Part shown: one piece after another, positions 6,171 to 7,489 of the stretch | How positions within the stretch are numbered: position 1 is the stretch's first letter | Layout: every line of letters begins with the position of its first letter | Assembly (NCBI GenBank): GCA_027364995.1 | Contig: DAHXOG010000033.1 | Coordinates: forward strand, 1-7,489 | Direction of reading: 5' to 3' | DNA length: 7,489 bases | Origin: Candidatus Mancarchaeum sp. | Lineage (GTDB): Archaea; Micrarchaeota; Micrarchaeia; Micrarchaeales; Micrarchaeaceae | The notes under the pieces: generated by a model | What the model saw: only the letters and a program-made list of their open reading frames with translations | Database searches by the model: none | What the model was told of the DNA's origin: nothing | Translations under genes and position numbers: made by a program

Positions 6171-6204
6171 TTAAACCCATCATCCATTAATAATTGAGAT
6201 ATTG

Positions 6205-6214
6205 TATTTAAAAG
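6205..6214 (-). promoter_or_regulatory. TATA box of the TRAM gene
   Basis: The minus strand reads CTTTTAAATA in the 135-nt gap upstream of the TRAM ATG. A start 25 nt downstream would be near 6184, giving a leader of about 73 nt that includes the hairpin at 6142-6170. Confidence 0.45.
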
Positions 6215-6246
6215 CTTATTCTACAGCATCGGTGTATGACGTTACA

Positions 6247-6747
6247 TTATTTGCCATTATGCCCTTTGGCCTTGCCTGCTTTATTGCCAGCCTGCGATGC
6301 CTGGCCTTTGTCCTTGTATGTCATTGTCCTGTACAAGGCGTATGCGCTTATCGCAGTAAGCACAATCATTATGTATAATGAGGGAAGCCTGTAGCTGTTG
6401 AGCTTGTTTATCTGCGCTTGGGTGTCGTTATACGCTATGGAGAGAAGCGTTGAGGCCAGCCCTGGATCCTGCTTGGCTATGCTCTTTGCCTTTGCAAGGT
6501 ACGAATACGGCTTGCTCAGGTCCGGATAGAATATCAGATAGCTGCTCCTGTTGGCTATATTTAATATGGATTCCGTTCTGTTTATGCTTGCGTTTATGCT
6601 CGTGTTTGTCGTATTTGCATGCGGAGCCAATGATGGCTGCATGCTTACGGCCATTTCCGAATTGTAGTAAAGGCCGTAAGCCAGCAGCGCAGCTCCCAAA
6701 AGGAAAAGTGAGGCCGAAACCGCAACAATAACCTTTTTCTTTTCCAT
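6247..6747 (-). CDS. Small two-helix membrane protein with sequon-rich outer loop, family not recognised
   Basis: The product is 166 residues from the ATG at 6747; a TTG directly in front of it (6750) would add one Met and cannot be excluded. Numbered from that TTG, a hydrophobic segment at about 7-28 follows MMEKKK, and a second lies at about 123-143. The basic C-terminal tail (145-167, Lys/Gly/Ala/Asn-rich) is probably cytosolic. The loop of about 95 residues between the helices should face outward. It carries six N-X-S/T sequons (N46, N49, N53, N57, N67, N108), five of them within 22 residues, so it may be N-glycosylated. There are no cysteines and no enzymatic motifs. The gene begins 4 nt after the TFB stop codon and is almost certainly co-transcribed with TFB. 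I recognise no family and propose no function; the first segment could be an uncleaved signal anchor. Confidence 0.75.
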   Translation of the reverse strand: MEKKKVIVAVSASLFLLGAALLAYGLYYNSEMAVSMQPSLAPHANTTNTSINASINRTESILNIANRSSYLIFYPDLSKPYSYLAKAKSIAKQDPGLASTLLSIAYNDTQAQINKLNSYRLPSLYIMIVLTAISAYALYRTMTYKDKGQASQAGNKAGKAKGHNGK

Positions 6748-6751
6748 CAAA

Positions 6752-7489
6752 TCATAGGTTCACGTCTATGTTGAGCTGTTCCTTGAGTTCCCTATATCTA
6801 TTCCTTATAGTGACCTCGGTAACACCTGCAACATCAGCTACCTCCTTCTGTGTCCTGCGCTCGCCTGCCAAAGCGCCTGCTATGTAGACAGCAGCTGCGC
6901 TTACGCCTGTAGGGCTCCTTCCTGAGACCAGCCCCTTCTTCATTGCGTCATGCAGCAGTTCTACTGCCTTCTCCTGCGCCTCGCCGCTAAGCTTTAGCGC
7001 GTTGACATACCTTGGTACGTAGCTTATCGGATCCGTTAGCGGTATCTTCAATCCGAGCTCGTGCGATATTGCCCTGTAAGCCCTGCCTATCTCCTTCTTT
7101 GGCAGTCCGGATATGTTGGCTATTTCGTCAAGCGTCCTTGGCATTCCAGCCTTCCTGCACGCCGCGTATATTACAGCCTGCACCACTGTCTCTATGGGCC
7201 TTCCCCTTATGAGGTTGTTCTGCACGCATTTCCTGTAAAGCAGTGCGGCATTCTCTCTTATGTTCTCAGGAAGCCCTAGATAGCTCGATACCCTGTTGAG
7301 CTCCGGCAAAGCTATAAGGTAGTTCCTTTCGCTTGAGCTTGCAATGCTTGCGCGCTTATGCCATTTCCTCATCCTGTATAGCTGGGCCTGCCTCTTCGAA
7401 GGGATTCTTACTCCCCTTATGTCCTTGTTGTAAAGGTCTATTTCGGTCACCAATCCCTTGTTCGGCCTCGTGTACTTCATAGGCGCTCC
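6752..7489 (-). CDS. tfb: Transcription initiation factor B (TFB), 5' end outside the window
   Basis: TFB binds TBP-TATA and the BRE element and recruits RNA polymerase; it is the archaeal TFIIB. The visible 245 residues contain the end of the B-reader/B-linker and both cyclin-like repeats. Counted from the Met at 7480, repeat 1 spans about 51-146 (ERNYLIALPEL onward) and repeat 2 about 149-242. The helix-turn-helix near 210-231 (RTQKEVADVAGVTEVTI) is the expected BRE-contacting element. That Met is probably internal: the three codons before it read Gly-Ala-Pro, and GAPM plus the downstream KGL and QAQLYRMRKW match the GAPMTYT...DKGL and RAQLYRLRKW segments of other archaeal TFBs. The family is usually about 300 residues with an N-terminal zinc ribbon, here expected beyond the right edge. 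The start at 7480, with GGAG 5 nt upstream, would give a ribbon-less protein and is the less likely reading. Confidence 0.96.
   Translation of the reverse strand, partial: GAPMKYTRPNKGLVTEIDLYNKDIRGVRIPSKRQAQLYRMRKWHKRASIASSSERNYLIALPELNRVSSYLGLPENIRENAALLYRKCVQNNLIRGRPIETVVQAVIYAACRKAGMPRTLDEIANISGLPKKEIGRAYRAISHELGLKIPLTDPISYVPRYVNALKLSGEAQEKAVELLHDAMKKGLVSGRSPTGVSAAAVYIAGALAGERRTQKEVADVAGVTEVTIRNRYRELKEQLNIDVNL

Noticed and set aside
6174..6186. C-box-like GGATGATGG on the minus strand upstream of the TRAM gene
   Set aside because: No convincing D box (CTGA) or C'/D' partner at suitable spacing, so a C/D box small RNA is not supported.
1..7489. CRISPR arrays, tRNA or rRNA genes, insertion sequences, toxin-antitoxin pairs
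   Set aside because: I found no regularly spaced repeats, no tRNA-like arms, no transposase motifs and no terminal inverted repeats with target duplications.

Overview
The window is archaeal. It encodes a TFB transcription initiation factor, a KH/metallo-beta-lactamase/beta-CASP nuclease of the aCPSF1 (FttA) family, a 20S proteasome beta subunit with an auto-processing N-terminus, and a stand-alone TRAM-domain protein. AT-rich TATA-like boxes, GGTGAT-type ribosome binding sites and some TTG starts fit this. Short gaps, many ATA/AGG codons and membrane proteins rich in N-glycosylation sequons would suit a small-genome DPANN archaeon (perhaps Micrarchaeota-like), but that placement is a guess. 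All eight genes lie on the minus strand, so transcription runs from right to left.

Right part (about 7489 to 6247): the TFB gene, whose 5' end with the expected zinc ribbon lies beyond the right edge, is followed after 4 nt by an unrecognised small membrane protein with a sequon-rich loop. Middle (6246 to 2955): a TRAM-domain gene with its own TATA box and a hairpin in its leader; a 256-nt intergenic region with several dyads, one of them overlapping the TRAM stop codon; then psmB and aCPSF1. This block combines transcription start, transcription end/RNA processing, RNA binding and protein turnover.

Left part (2939 to 1): base composition drops sharply at the end of aCPSF1. A 505-residue protein with seven predicted membrane segments and a large ectodomain carrying 22 sequons follows aCPSF1 after 15 nt. 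Then, behind a strong TATA box, comes a two-gene unit. Its first product is a 130-residue protein with a signal peptide and a two-helix hairpin, the architecture of VirB2/TrbC/CedA1 pilins. Its second is a polytopic membrane protein that stays open for 298 codons to the left edge and resembles VirB6/TrbL/CedA channel proteins in topology and position.

The most interesting hypothesis is that the left edge is the start of a type IV secretion-like or Ced-like DNA transfer locus. The predicted next gene, outside the window, would be a VirB4/HerA/CedB ATPase. This rests on topology and gene order read by eye, not on a homology search.
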